This document shows positions 27,701 to 37,099 of a stretch of DNA of 64,000 nt, piece after piece (the stretch's first letter is position 1; each line of letters opens with the position of its first letter). Origin of the DNA: Campylobacter sp. RM16189 (lineage in GTDB: Bacteria; Campylobacterota; Campylobacteria; Campylobacterales; Campylobacteraceae). Location of the stretch: positions 62,001 to 126,000 of the forward strand of contig NZ_LIWR01000004.1 in NCBI RefSeq assembly GCF_012978815.1. Reading direction: 5' to 3'. The notes beneath the pieces are model-generated. The model had not been told where the DNA came from, ran no database searches, and saw nothing but the letters and a program-made list of their open reading frames with translations. The position numbers and the translations under genes are program-made.

Positions 27701-28732
27701 ATGATACCAAAAATAGTGAAATTAAGCGAAAAAATGAGCCAAGATTTAAAGAGCCAAAGCCTTAAAATAGCCATCATAAAACTCTCTGCGCTAGGCGATA
27801 TAGTACATGCTAGCATAGTACTCGAGTTTATCAAAAAAAATCTCGAATCAGCCGGTATAAACTATGATATTTCATGGATAGTGGATGAAAAATTTGCCGA
27901 AATATTAGAAGGTCATGAGCTAATTTCAAATCTAATAAAAATTCCGCTAAAAAATAAAAAATTTCTAAGAACTTATAAAATTTTAAAAGATGCAGGAAAA
28001 TTTCATATAGCCGTAGACTTACAAGGACTTATCAAATCGGCAATAGTTGCGAAAATTTTAGATACGAAAATAATTTACGGATTTGATAAAAATAGCGCCA
28101 AAGAAAGCCTCGCAAGCCTATTTTATACTCATAAATTCTCATGCGACTACAACGAAAACATTATAATTAGAAATTTAAGCCTAACGGCTTTTGCGTTAGG
28201 ATTTAAATTTGAAAGAGATGAAATTTTAAACAAAAAACCATGCCTTATGGCTTATGAAAAAGCAGAAAAAAATGAGCCTAAACGCATACTTATAGCGCCT
28301 TTTGCAAGCGAAGAGAGTAAGTGCTATGATAAATTTAAAAGAGTTATCAAAATGCTTTCAAACTATAAAGTTCACGTATGCTTTGGCAACAAAAAAGAGT
28401 TTGACAAGCTAGAAGAGATCGTAAAATACACAAATGCCGATGTTCTTGAAAAAATGCCCTTAAAAGAGCTTGTTAAATTTATAAATAGCTGCGATCTTGT
28501 CATAGGAAACGATAGCGGGATAACTCATATCGCTTGGGCTCAAAATATCCCATCTATAACGCTATTTGGCAACCGCCCTAGCCAGCGCAATGCCTACATC
28601 ACAAATAAAAACATAGTAATAGATGCGTGCAAAAAAATAGATGCCAGAAAAATAGATAAAAATGACTTTTGCATCCGTGAAATAAAGCCTGAAATCATAG
28701 CCGAAGCAGCCGAGAGAATACTAAATGCGTGA
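27701..28732 (+). CDS. waaC: Lipopolysaccharide heptosyltransferase I
   Basis: WaaC is a GT9 enzyme that adds the first L,D-heptose to Kdo in the inner core. It begins (after a short leader) KIAIIKLSALGDIVHAS, the hallmark of WaaC, and carries the donor-site segment GNDSGITHIAWA and SITLFGNRPSQRN. The start is uncertain: ATG 27701 gives 343 residues, ATG 27734 gives 332; neither has a strong ribosome site. It opens the LOS locus and overlaps the next gene by eight bases. Confidence 0.92.
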   Translation: MIPKIVKLSEKMSQDLKSQSLKIAIIKLSALGDIVHASIVLEFIKKNLESAGINYDISWIVDEKFAEILEGHELISNLIKIPLKNKKFLRTYKILKDAGKFHIAVDLQGLIKSAIVAKILDTKIIYGFDKNSAKESLASLFYTHKFSCDYNENIIIRNLSLTAFALGFKFERDEILNKKPCLMAYEKAEKNEPKRILIAPFASEESKCYDKFKRVIKMLSNYKVHVCFGNKKEFDKLEEIVKYTNADVLEKMPLKELVKFINSCDLVIGNDSGITHIAWAQNIPSITLFGNRPSQRNAYITNKNIVIDACKKIDARKIDKNDFCIREIKPEIIAEAAERILNA

Positions 28733-29621
28733 TATTTTCTATCTTTTTATCTATTGGTTTTTTAAATTTTTGCTATTTATATTGCCGGATTTTTTACTAA
28801 GCCTTTTTTTAAATTTGATCGCAAATTTGTTTTACAAATTCGATAAAAAGCACAATAAAACTATCATGGCAAATCTAGATTTTGCCTATGAAAACGAGCT
28901 TACAAAAGAACAAAAAGAGCAGATAGCAAAAAATGTATATAAAAATTATGCAAAATTCGCAATCAATTTCATTAGAAATCAAAATACTACAAAAGAAAAG
29001 ATACTAAAAAGAGTCAAATTTAAAAATCTTGAAATTTTTACAAACGCTTTAAAATCAGGTCGTGCCATTATAGTCCAAACCGCTCATTATGGCGAATGGG
29101 AGCTATTTAGTCTAGCTATGGCGGCAAAATTTGGACCAGTAAGCATAGTAGGAAGAGCGCTTGATAGTAGTGTGATGCAAAAAATTCTAAAGGCTAACAG
29201 AACTCAGTTTGATATAGAGCTCATAGATAAATCAGGCGGTGCGAAGCAGATTTTAAAAGCTATAAAAGAGAGAAGATTGCTTGGAATATTAGTCGATCAA
29301 AATACTGCTAAAAGCGACGGGATAGAGGTTAATTTTTTTGGCAAAAGAGTTCTTCATACCCCATCGGTTAGTATATTTGCTCAAAAGAGCGATGCTATAA
29401 TAATTCCGGCTTTTATAAGAATAAGCGATGAAGATAGCAAAATCAATGAAATTTGTTTTTTAGAACCTATTGATATTAGAAATTTTAGCAAAGACGAAGC
29501 GATTTTGAAGGCTACTCAAGCCCAAGCTGATGTTACAGAAAAATTTATTAGACAAAAACCGGATGAGTATTTTTGGTTTCATAAAAGATTTAAGCACTTC
29601 AATGAAGAAATTTACAGATGA
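28725..29621 (+). CDS. htrB: Lipid A late acyltransferase (HtrB/LpxL family)
   Basis: This inner-membrane acyltransferase transfers a secondary acyl chain to lipid A. The 298-residue protein has an N-terminal hydrophobic anchor (about 5-35) and the catalytic HxxxxE motif in TAHYGEWELF, followed by GILVDQN. The gene is next to waaC as in C. jejuni (also called waaM). The start overlaps waaC by eight bases and its stop overlaps the next gene as ATGA. Confidence 0.94.
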   Translation: MRDIFYLFIYWFFKFLLFILPDFLLSLFLNLIANLFYKFDKKHNKTIMANLDFAYENELTKEQKEQIAKNVYKNYAKFAINFIRNQNTTKEKILKRVKFKNLEIFTNALKSGRAIIVQTAHYGEWELFSLAMAAKFGPVSIVGRALDSSVMQKILKANRTQFDIELIDKSGGAKQILKAIKERRLLGILVDQNTAKSDGIEVNFFGKRVLHTPSVSIFAQKSDAIIIPAFIRISDEDSKINEICFLEPIDIRNFSKDEAILKATQAQADVTEKFIRQKPDEYFWFHKRFKHFNEEIYR

Positions 29622-30313
29622 TTAGCGTAGTAATTTTGACATTAAATAGTGAAAAATATCTAATAGAAGTGCTTGAAAGCGTAAGATTCGTGGACGAAGT
29701 TATAGTCCTAGATAGCGGCTCGACAGATAAAACGGAAGAGATTTGCAAGGACTTTGAAAACGTAAAATTTTACTATCAAAAATGGCTTGGATTTGGCAAG
29801 CAAAAGCAAGCTGGAGTAAATTTGGCTACAAACGATTGGGTGTTTGTTCTTGATAGCGATGAGGTTATCTTAGAGCCCTTAAAAGAGGAAATTTTAGAAA
29901 TTTTAAAAAAGCCTAAATTTGATGCTTATAGGGTGGCTAGGCTAAATTTCTTTTTTGGCAAAGAGCTTCGTTCCATGGGACTATATCCTGACTTTACGAT
30001 AAGGCTTTTTAATAAAAACAGAGCAAATTTTGATGACAAAGAGGTTCATGAAAAAGTTGTTGTAAACGGCACTATCAGCGAGCTAAAAAATCACTTTAAG
30101 CACTACGCTTATGAGAGTATAGAGCAGTTTATCACCAAACAAAATCGCTACTCCAGTCTAGGGGCTAAAAAAAATAGGCTCAAAGCGGTATTTAATCCTG
30201 CATGGACATTTTTTAAGCTATTTGTTTTAAAGGGCGGATTTTTGGACGGCTGGCGCGGATTTGTCGTAGCTAAGCTATATTCACAGTATACATTTTGGAA
30301 GTACATAAAATGA
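29618..30313 (+). CDS. WaaE/KdtX-like GT2 core glycosyltransferase
   Basis: This 231-residue GT2 enzyme of the WaaE/LgtF type, commonly a beta-1,4-glucosyltransferase acting on HepI, begins SVVILTLNSEKYL, contains VIVLDSGSTDKTEEI for nucleotide binding and the metal site VLDSDEV. The segment KQKQAGVNLA is typical of the subfamily. It sits between htrB and a GT9 gene in one tightly overlapping plus-strand unit, consistent with inner-core glucosylation. The exact sugar and linkage are not determined. Confidence 0.88.
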   Translation: MISVVILTLNSEKYLIEVLESVRFVDEVIVLDSGSTDKTEEICKDFENVKFYYQKWLGFGKQKQAGVNLATNDWVFVLDSDEVILEPLKEEILEILKKPKFDAYRVARLNFFFGKELRSMGLYPDFTIRLFNKNRANFDDKEVHEKVVVNGTISELKNHFKHYAYESIEQFITKQNRYSSLGAKKNRLKAVFNPAWTFFKLFVLKGGFLDGWRGFVVAKLYSQYTFWKYIK

Positions 30314-31389
30314 AAAAAAAGAAAAAATTTAAAATTTTAGTTATGAAATTTAGAAATATAGGCGATGTCTTGCTAACGACTCCGCTTATTGCCAACCTCA
30401 AGCATCACTTCCCTGAAGCGCAGATAGATTTTGCTCTAAATAAGGGCTGCGAAGCGATGATAGAGGCAAATCCTAACATAGACAACATCTATATTTACGA
30501 TAGAGAGATAGTTAAAAACGAGGGATTTTTCAAAAAACTTTGGCTAGAGCTTAAATTTATACACTCCATTAAAAAACAAAAATACGATATAGCGGTGCAA
30601 ACGACCACCGGAGATCGCGGGATAATAATAGCTAAATACGCAAAAGCTAAAAAAATCATAGGATTTGAAGGCAAAAATAAGACCATTAATAAATTTATCA
30701 CTGTTAAAGTGCCAAAAACCGCTTCAAAACATACGGTAGAGCGAAATTTGGATGTGCTTAAGGCGCTTAATTTAGAGCCTGTAAGCAAAAGGGTTGAGAT
30801 ATTTTTCGATGAAAATTTAGTAGATAGTCTAAGTTTGCCCGAAACTTTCGTTCATTTTCACCTTACCAGTCGCTGGATGTTTAAATGTGTAAAAGATGAG
30901 ATAATGGCTGAACTTATTGATTTTTGCGAAAATGAGCTGGGGATCAAAGTGGCTCTAACCGCCGATAAAAACGAAGCCGAGATGAAAAAAATAGCTTCAG
31001 TTTTAGCTCTTTGTAAAGCAACTCCTCTAAATTTCGCAGGAAAATTAAGCCTAAAAGAGGTTGCCGCACTTAGTAAAAAATCGGCTCTTTTTGTAGGAGT
31101 AGATACGGCTATAATGCATATTGCCGCAGCAAACGATACTCCTGTTATAGCATTTTTTGGTCCAAGCGGAGCCTTTGAATGGGGGCCTTGGGACAATGAG
31201 TTGATGCACTCAAGCTATCATGAGCGAAACGGAGTGCAAAGAATGGGCAAACACACGGTTTTTCAGCAAGACATAGAGTGTGTGCCATGCGGTAAAGACG
31301 GTTGCGATGGAAGCAAGATAAGCAAGTGCCTGATGAGTTTTGACATAGAAGCAATAAAAGAGGAGATAAAAAAGAAGCTAAAAATTTAG
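30310..31389 (+). CDS. GT9 heptosyltransferase-family protein (RfaQ-like)
   Basis: This 359-residue GT9 protein begins FKILVMKFRNIGDVLLTTPLIANL and resembles the heptosyltransferase III (RfaQ) group. GVDTAIMHIAAANDTPVIAFFGP is the donor-site region, and CVPCGKDGCDG is a cysteine-rich segment common in this group. I choose ATG 30310, which overlaps the previous stop as ATGA, over a TTG five codons upstream. It ends four bases inside the convergent deacetylase gene. Acceptor and donor are not determined. Confidence 0.87.
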   Translation: MKKKKKFKILVMKFRNIGDVLLTTPLIANLKHHFPEAQIDFALNKGCEAMIEANPNIDNIYIYDREIVKNEGFFKKLWLELKFIHSIKKQKYDIAVQTTTGDRGIIIAKYAKAKKIIGFEGKNKTINKFITVKVPKTASKHTVERNLDVLKALNLEPVSKRVEIFFDENLVDSLSLPETFVHFHLTSRWMFKCVKDEIMAELIDFCENELGIKVALTADKNEAEMKKIASVLALCKATPLNFAGKLSLKEVAALSKKSALFVGVDTAIMHIAAANDTPVIAFFGPSGAFEWGPWDNELMHSSYHERNGVQRMGKHTVFQQDIECVPCGKDGCDGSKISKCLMSFDIEAIKEEIKKKLKI

Positions 31390-32156
31390 TCTTTAAATTT
31401 TGAGTAAATTTGATATACAGACTCGTTGCCGTAAATAAACAGGCTCTTTTTTAGCCACCAAGCTCCTTTTTTGGCTGCGATTCTTCTTGTCTCTTCAAGC
31501 TTTTTATCGGCCAAATTTACTCCGCGCTTAGTAGTATAAAATATATCGTATCCAAGCTCTTTAGCCTCTCTTAGCCTAGTTTCATCATATTCTCCTCTGG
31601 GCCAACACAGGTGTTTATCATCAAATCCCAAGCGTTTTTTTATGATGTTTTTACAAATTTGCAAATCCTCTTTAAATGGCAGACTGCTAAAATAATCATC
31701 ATTATGCGCATTCGTATGAGAGTGAAAGCTAAATATATCGCTCATTTTCTCTATCTCATCCCAGTTTAAAAATAGTCCGCCAGGATTTTCGGGAGCCATT
31801 TTCTTAGCCTCCTTGTGAGTAAGAGGTGTAAAATCTGCTCTATTTAATGCATTTTGCTCGCTAGCCTTCTCTATCCAAGATGTTACAAGAAATATTGTAG
31901 CCTTTAATCCAAATTCTTTTAAAATAGGATAGGCATAATAAAAATTATCTCTCCAGCCATCATCAAAGGTTATAAATACGCTCTTTTTTGGCAATTTTAG
32001 CTCGCCTTTTTTATAGGCTAAAAATTCGCTAGGAGTAAGAGCTTTGTATCCGTTTTTGGCCAAAAAGCTCATCTGCTCTTTAAATTCATTCACACTACTT
32101 GCTATAAATCCACTATCTTTCAGGACATGATGATACATTAAAACAACTACGCTCAC
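31386..32156 (-). CDS. Polysaccharide deacetylase-family protein
   Basis: This is a NodB-fold carbohydrate esterase of 256 residues without a signal peptide. It starts VVVLMYHHVL, has the metal/catalytic FITFDDGWRDN (the first Asp pair), FHSHTNAHND for the zinc histidines, and CWPRGEYDE. Such enzymes remove acetyl groups from sugars; the location at the end of a block of core glycosyltransferases suggests a cytoplasmic step on an LOS intermediate. The GTG start overlaps the upstream GT4 stop as GTGA. Confidence 0.87.
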   Translation of the reverse strand: MSVVVLMYHHVLKDSGFIASSVNEFKEQMSFLAKNGYKALTPSEFLAYKKGELKLPKKSVFITFDDGWRDNFYYAYPILKEFGLKATIFLVTSWIEKASEQNALNRADFTPLTHKEAKKMAPENPGGLFLNWDEIEKMSDIFSFHSHTNAHNDDYFSSLPFKEDLQICKNIIKKRLGFDDKHLCWPRGEYDETRLREAKELGYDIFYTTKRGVNLADKKLEETRRIAAKKGAWWLKKSLFIYGNESVYQIYSKFKD

Positions 32157-33217
32157 TTCAAAAACTCCCTAATTTTATCCGCGATACTCTCGTAATTTCG
32201 CTTTTTAATTAAAATTTCAAGCCCATTTTCAGCCATTTTACTAAGTTCATCTCTTGATGTAGCACAAATTTTTTCAACCATACCGGCTATATTATTACCT
32301 ACAAAAAACATAGTCTTATCGTCAAAAAGCTCTCTGCACTCTCCTACAGCAGAGCTAAAGCAAACAAGCCCGCAGCTATAATAGTCCATAACCTTAGTCG
32401 GAGAGCATAGATCATAAAGCCTATTTATGGGCACATAAAAGCAACCCACATCAAATTCTCTCATAATATTAAAAATCTCATCCTTACTTACCGCATGATG
32501 CAAAGCTATCCTACTATCATCAGGCAAAATTGCCTTGGCGTACTCATAATCTTTGGTGTAAATTTCAAGCTTAAATTCGCTCTTAGCCTTGCAAAATTCA
32601 TTAAAAAAATAGTCCATCTGCCTATTTATATCAATAGCACCTATATATATAAATTTTTTAACTCCGCTCTTTTGCAAGGGTCTGGATATATCCTTTGTAT
32701 TTACACCTAAAGGAAGTGCTAAAACATGGGTTTTTATATCATCAAAAAACTCTTTTTTCATCAAATTTGAGATCGGGAAAAACCCGTCACATTGATTTAT
32801 CAAATTTTTATATAAAATCAAATTTATCTTATATTTTAAAAACTTAAATAATATGTTTTTACCGCGAATTTTTGCCTCATGATAACTTCTATAAAAGTGC
32901 GGGAAGCTAAGCTGAAAATAGAGTTTAAAGTCATATTTCTTTTTTAGTTTTACCGCATTTTTTAAAACATCTAAAAAATTTCTAACGATTATAAAATCTA
33001 CGTTTTTAAGATCTAAAAAATGCTGATTTATAAGTTCTAGCGCCCTGCTTCTATCTTTTTTAAGTATGAAAATTTGATTTTCTTTGATTGTAAAACTATC
33101 GGTAAAATATACGCAGTAAATTTTAAAATATCGTTTTAAAAATCCGTTTATAACATTTTCTATAAAGCTATGATTAAATTTTTCATCCTTATCGCTAATA
33201 AAAAGTAGAGTTTTCAT
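32153..33217 (-). CDS. GT4-like glycosyltransferase in the LOS locus
   Basis: This 354-residue GT-B protein is more divergent than its neighbours. The N-terminus KTLLFISDKDEKFNHSF is unusual, while the C-terminal half is recognisable: KFIYIGAIDINRQ, then SPTKVMDYYSCGLVCFSSAVGECREL in the donor-site position. It resembles transferases of O-antigen or LOS outer core. Donor unknown. It is separated from the acyltransferase gene by 21 bases and overlaps the deacetylase gene. Confidence 0.8.
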   Translation of the reverse strand: MKTLLFISDKDEKFNHSFIENVINGFLKRYFKIYCVYFTDSFTIKENQIFILKKDRSRALELINQHFLDLKNVDFIIVRNFLDVLKNAVKLKKKYDFKLYFQLSFPHFYRSYHEAKIRGKNILFKFLKYKINLILYKNLINQCDGFFPISNLMKKEFFDDIKTHVLALPLGVNTKDISRPLQKSGVKKFIYIGAIDINRQMDYFFNEFCKAKSEFKLEIYTKDYEYAKAILPDDSRIALHHAVSKDEIFNIMREFDVGCFYVPINRLYDLCSPTKVMDYYSCGLVCFSSAVGECRELFDDKTMFFVGNNIAGMVEKICATSRDELSKMAENGLEILIKKRNYESIADKIREFLK

Positions 33218-33238
33218 CTGATCTTGCCGTATAAATTT

Positions 33239-33709
33239 TTAATCATATTTTATATTTAGTTTCTTTACGACTTTATCGCCGATATAAAGCGCATCTGACT
33301 CCACATCCTTTGACACCAACGATCTTGCTCCTATCACGCTATTTTCACCTATTGTAACTCCCATTAAAACAAGGCAATCACTAGCAATCCAAGTATTTTT
33401 TTTGATAATAACCGGCGCTTTAACGTGAATTCTTGGAAATTTCTTATAATCAAGCTGAGTAGAGTAAATCTTGGCAAAACTGGAAAGAGTTACAAAATCC
33501 TCCAATATTACCTTATCTCTACAATTTATAAAAACTCCCTCGTTTATTTTGACATTATTACCAATGATTAAATTTTTAGGATCGCCTAAAACCTTAAACC
33601 AGCCAAAAGCTTTTGATTTTTTACCTATACTAGCACCTAATATTTTAAGTTTTAAAAATTGAAGTTGATAAAAAAACATAGATATTTTTTCATAATATTT
33701 ATATAGCAC
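33239..33709 (-). CDS. Hexapeptide-repeat O-acetyltransferase
   Basis: This is a left-handed beta-helix acyltransferase of 156 residues, WbbJ/LacA type, with repeats in LIIGNNVKINEGVFINCRDKV and NTWIASDCLVLMGVTIGENSVIGARSLV. It probably acetylates a core or O-chain sugar. I choose GTG 33709 because AAGGAG lies seven bases upstream; an in-frame ATG at 33733 lies within the preceding coding region without such a site. The pairing with a deacetylase in the same block suggests tuning of acetylation. Confidence 0.83.
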   Translation of the reverse strand: MLYKYYEKISMFFYQLQFLKLKILGASIGKKSKAFGWFKVLGDPKNLIIGNNVKINEGVFINCRDKVILEDFVTLSSFAKIYSTQLDYKKFPRIHVKAPVIIKKNTWIASDCLVLMGVTIGENSVIGARSLVSKDVESDALYIGDKVVKKLNIKYD

Positions 33710-34781
33710 CCATAATCTCCTTGAGGCTTTCATAAACCTCCTGTGCGGTTATTCTCTCCATCAAATAACCGTAGTCCTTATGCTTTGAATATGTATTGTC
33801 TACATTAAACTCCACTTTCAAAAACCTATGCAGATGAGTATCAAAATCTGGCATAAGACAACGAGGATCGGTCACTCCAAAAAGAGCTACAAAAGGCGTT
33901 TTTAATGCTGCGGCAACGTGAAGAGGACCTGTATCTGTAGTAATTAGAGCATCAAGCCTGCCTATAAGAGCAGCCGCCTCGCTTATACTAAATTTACCTG
34001 CTAAATTCATTACTCTATCGCTATTTAAAAGCATTTCGAGTTCTTTTGTCATATCCCTTTCTTTAGGACTTCCTGTTAAAACTATACGTATATTCTCATG
34101 TTTTAAAAGTAGTCCTGCTAGCTCTTGCCAGCGATTAATAAGCCATAGTTTAGATTTTACACTGGCTCCCATTTGAAAACCTACTATTTTTTCGCCTTTT
34201 TTACGATTTAAAACTCTATCCACGTTCTCAAAACTAATATCTTGTAAAAATAACTCCATACGTGTATCAAAGCTATTGATACCTACAAATTTAAGCTGTT
34301 CTAGCCTATTTAGCACCACATATCTAGGTTCTCCGTAAGGAGTCGGCGGATTGGAGTGAAATTTATTAAAATCGTTTTTAAGATTAGGAAGTTTAAAAAT
34401 ATATTTTGCACCGCTTAAAACTGCAAGCGGAGTCGCTTGAGGTTCGTTTGAATGAAGCAAAAACGCTATATCTATCTGCTTTGTTTTTAAAATTTTTGCA
34501 ACAGATAAGAAATTTTTCCATCGTCCATTAAATAGTACAATCTCGTCCAAAAATGGATTATTTTTAAATAGATCTGCATTAGATGGATTTAGAATGGCTA
34601 TTACTTTCACATTTGGGAAATTTTGTTTAAAAACTCTAAAAACAGGAGTATTAAAAAGAGTATCGCCAATAGCTGTATTGCTAAAGAAACATACCGTTTT
34701 AAATGGCTCATCTACTAAAACACTCTTTTTTATACCTTTTTCGCTAAGTATAAATTTAATAATTCTCTCATAAATTTTCAT
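33699..34781 (-). CDS. GT9 heptosyltransferase-family protein
   Basis: This 360-residue protein has an N-terminal extension of about 28 residues before the GT9 core VCFFSNTAIGDTLFNTPVFRV. The donor-binding region is TDTGPLHVAAALKTPFVALFG. GASVKSKLWLINRW matches the loop that precedes it in ADP-heptose transferases. It belongs to the minus-strand outer-core block and overlaps both neighbours. The sugar it uses is not shown by sequence alone. Confidence 0.86.
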   Translation of the reverse strand: MKIYERIIKFILSEKGIKKSVLVDEPFKTVCFFSNTAIGDTLFNTPVFRVFKQNFPNVKVIAILNPSNADLFKNNPFLDEIVLFNGRWKNFLSVAKILKTKQIDIAFLLHSNEPQATPLAVLSGAKYIFKLPNLKNDFNKFHSNPPTPYGEPRYVVLNRLEQLKFVGINSFDTRMELFLQDISFENVDRVLNRKKGEKIVGFQMGASVKSKLWLINRWQELAGLLLKHENIRIVLTGSPKERDMTKELEMLLNSDRVMNLAGKFSISEAAALIGRLDALITTDTGPLHVAAALKTPFVALFGVTDPRCLMPDFDTHLHRFLKVEFNVDNTYSKHKDYGYLMERITAQEVYESLKEIMGAI

Positions 34782-35811
34782 ATAATTTTTCAGTATCCTT
34801 TACCATCTTTTCTATAGAGAAATTTTGCTCCACATACTCTCTTGCGTTTTTGCCAAGCCTAACTCTTAGATTCTTATCCTCTATCAAGCTCTTCAATGCC
34901 TCTTTTAGACTCTCTTTGTCTTCGCTTTTAAATATAAGACCGGTATTTTTATCGCTTATCGCCTCTATTATACCGCCTGCATCACTTCCTATACAAGGCA
35001 CCGCGCAACTACTAGCCTCCAATATAGCGGTTCCTAAGGCCTCCATCTTAGAGGGTAATACAAATATATCAAAACTAGGCAAAATTTCGCTCACGTCCGC
35101 TCTATTTCCCAGCATAAAAATATTTTGCTTATCTTTTGTTATAGCCTTTAAATTCTCCTCTCCAGGCCCGTCTCCGACGATAACTAAAGCCGAGTTTTTT
35201 AAATTTAATTCACTAAAAGCCTCTATTAAAAGCTTATGATTTTTCGCTCCTCTTAGTACCGCAACTATGCCTACCACGACACAGTCTGAGGGCAAATTTA
35301 GCTCTTTTTTTATATCTTTTTTTAAACTTGGATTATACCTATTTGTATCAACTCCGGTATAGACCACATCTATTAAACTCTCTTTGACGCCCTTTTTTAT
35401 GAGGCTATCCTTGGTTGCCTTAGATACTGCTACGACCTTATTGCTGATATTATAACTAAATGGTGAGCCTATAGGAGTTTGAAGATGTCTGGTGCGAACT
35501 ACTTTTTTGCCGGTTAGTTTACCTGCTATTGCACCGATATTTCCATCTTTTCCAGAGTGAGTACAGATAATATCGATATGATTTTTTTTGACAAAACGGC
35601 AGATTTTAAAGATTTCAAAAATATTGTATATCTTTTTTAAATTAAATTTCACAAACTCACAATCTATATCTTTTTCAAAGCTCTTTGAGCCTTCATTTAG
35701 TCCGTAAAATACCTTAAATTTTCTCTTATCCAGTCCATTTATAACGCGCTGGGTACGGTGCTCCTGACCGCCAAAGCCAAGAGAGCTTTCAAGCTCTAAG
35801 ATATTTATCAT
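34768..35811 (-). CDS. GT4 glycosyltransferase
   Basis: This 347-residue GT4 enzyme has N-terminal ILELESSLGFGGQEHRTQRV, the acceptor-side segment TRHLQTPIGSPFSYN, VDVVYTGVDTNRYNP and the donor-site segment PSKMEALGTAILEASSCAVPCIGSDAGG. Proteins of this type act in LOS outer core or O-chain assembly. The ATG overlaps the waaL end by 23 bases, with AAAGGTG eight bases upstream. Confidence 0.87.
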   Translation of the reverse strand: MINILELESSLGFGGQEHRTQRVINGLDKRKFKVFYGLNEGSKSFEKDIDCEFVKFNLKKIYNIFEIFKICRFVKKNHIDIICTHSGKDGNIGAIAGKLTGKKVVRTRHLQTPIGSPFSYNISNKVVAVSKATKDSLIKKGVKESLIDVVYTGVDTNRYNPSLKKDIKKELNLPSDCVVVGIVAVLRGAKNHKLLIEAFSELNLKNSALVIVGDGPGEENLKAITKDKQNIFMLGNRADVSEILPSFDIFVLPSKMEALGTAILEASSCAVPCIGSDAGGIIEAISDKNTGLIFKSEDKESLKEALKSLIEDKNLRVRLGKNAREYVEQNFSIEKMVKDTEKLYENL

Positions 35812-37099
35812 TTAAAACACCTTTACGATATGCTATTGCGCAAATCATACCAAAAAGCAGATAGAAAAATTTAGCTTCACTATCTCCAAAAAAACTTCCG
35901 AAACAAAGACTTGCGACAAATCCAACTCCTCCAAAAAAGGAGAAAAATCCAAATATTTTAAATCTACTTTCATCACTTCTTAGCAACACAATAGACATTT
36001 TAAAATAGTAAAACCACAGAGCCAAGAATAACAAAAGCCCAAATATACCAAGTGAAAAAAAGACACCTATAAACTCATTATGCACCTGAGAATATACTAC
36101 AAAGGGTCTATTTTGCTCATCCATAAGCTTAGTTATACTTTTGCCATATAGAGATCTTCCATATCCTGTCGGAATAAATGGCTCATCCATCCTATATAAA
36201 AGAGCCGATTTCCACATAGATAACCTTGTAGCAATAGAATAATCAAGTCCATGTTCCTTATAATCTCTCATTTTAGCCGGGATCTCTTTCAAAAGACTCA
36301 TATACTCATTTACATGGGTTAAATTATATCTACTTGAAAGATTATCTGAAAATTTATAAAAACTCACCGCAGATAGTGCTAAAATGATGAAAAATATAGC
36401 CCTTGTCACTCTTTTTTTAGGCATAACTGTAAATAAAAATACAAAAATTAAAATCACACCTACATATGTGGCTCTAGTTTGATTGGCCACTATATTTATT
36501 AGCGCCAAACATAAAGTCAAAATTGCAAATTTTCTATCCGAAAAATACCAAAGAGATAGAGCAAAGGCAAGAAAAAATGTAACCCAAATCCCAAACCTCT
36601 CTCCCGCTCCTCCTCCTTGCTCAAGCGCACCGTCCAATAGCCCTCCCATTCTCGTGTTAACGCTAAATTCAAATCCAAAATGATGCCATATATATATATT
36701 AATAAGCATATGAACGAAGATTGAGATATATATCAAACGCATATAAAATTCAAGCAAGTGCTCTGGTAAAGATTTAAAATATAAAAAAACAAACAGCATG
36801 ATAATTATATTTTTAAGCAGCTCAGAGTTAATCTCCTTAAAACTTTGCTCTATGTCTACCGAGTAAAACAATGAAAGATAAGAAAGTAGCAGCAAACCAA
36901 TAAGTATGATTAAAATATTTTTTATAGCCAAAATATCTTTAAAAACAAAGTTTTTGTAATCGTTAAATAGAACAAGAAACGCGAAAAGACCTAAAGAGAT
37001 CGACTGAACCGCCGTCACATGGCTTATAGGCAAAACAAAAATGTATATGCCAAAAAATAAAATCTTGCTATAATCAACTAAATTTCGATATTTGCTCAT
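35789..37099 (-). CDS. waaL: O-antigen ligase-family protein (WaaL-like)
   Basis: This is a 436-residue integral membrane protein with about 11-12 hydrophobic segments and a large periplasmic loop (about 230-330). The loop and flank contain the Wzy_C-type signature NQTRATYVG and QVHNEFIGVFFSLGIFGLLLF, whose arginine and histidine are the conserved catalytic residues of WaaL. WaaL joins undecaprenyl-linked O-chains to the lipid A core. Its presence in the LOS locus suggests that some polymer is ligated, unlike a plain LOS. A Wzy polymerase is an alternative. Confidence 0.82.
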   Translation of the reverse strand: MSKYRNLVDYSKILFFGIYIFVLPISHVTAVQSISLGLFAFLVLFNDYKNFVFKDILAIKNILIILIGLLLLSYLSLFYSVDIEQSFKEINSELLKNIIIMLFVFLYFKSLPEHLLEFYMRLIYISIFVHMLINIYIWHHFGFEFSVNTRMGGLLDGALEQGGGAGERFGIWVTFFLAFALSLWYFSDRKFAILTLCLALINIVANQTRATYVGVILIFVFLFTVMPKKRVTRAIFFIILALSAVSFYKFSDNLSSRYNLTHVNEYMSLLKEIPAKMRDYKEHGLDYSIATRLSMWKSALLYRMDEPFIPTGYGRSLYGKSITKLMDEQNRPFVVYSQVHNEFIGVFFSLGIFGLLLFLALWFYYFKMSIVLLRSDESRFKIFGFFSFFGGVGFVASLCFGSFFGDSEAKFFYLLFGMICAIAYRKGVLNDKYLRA

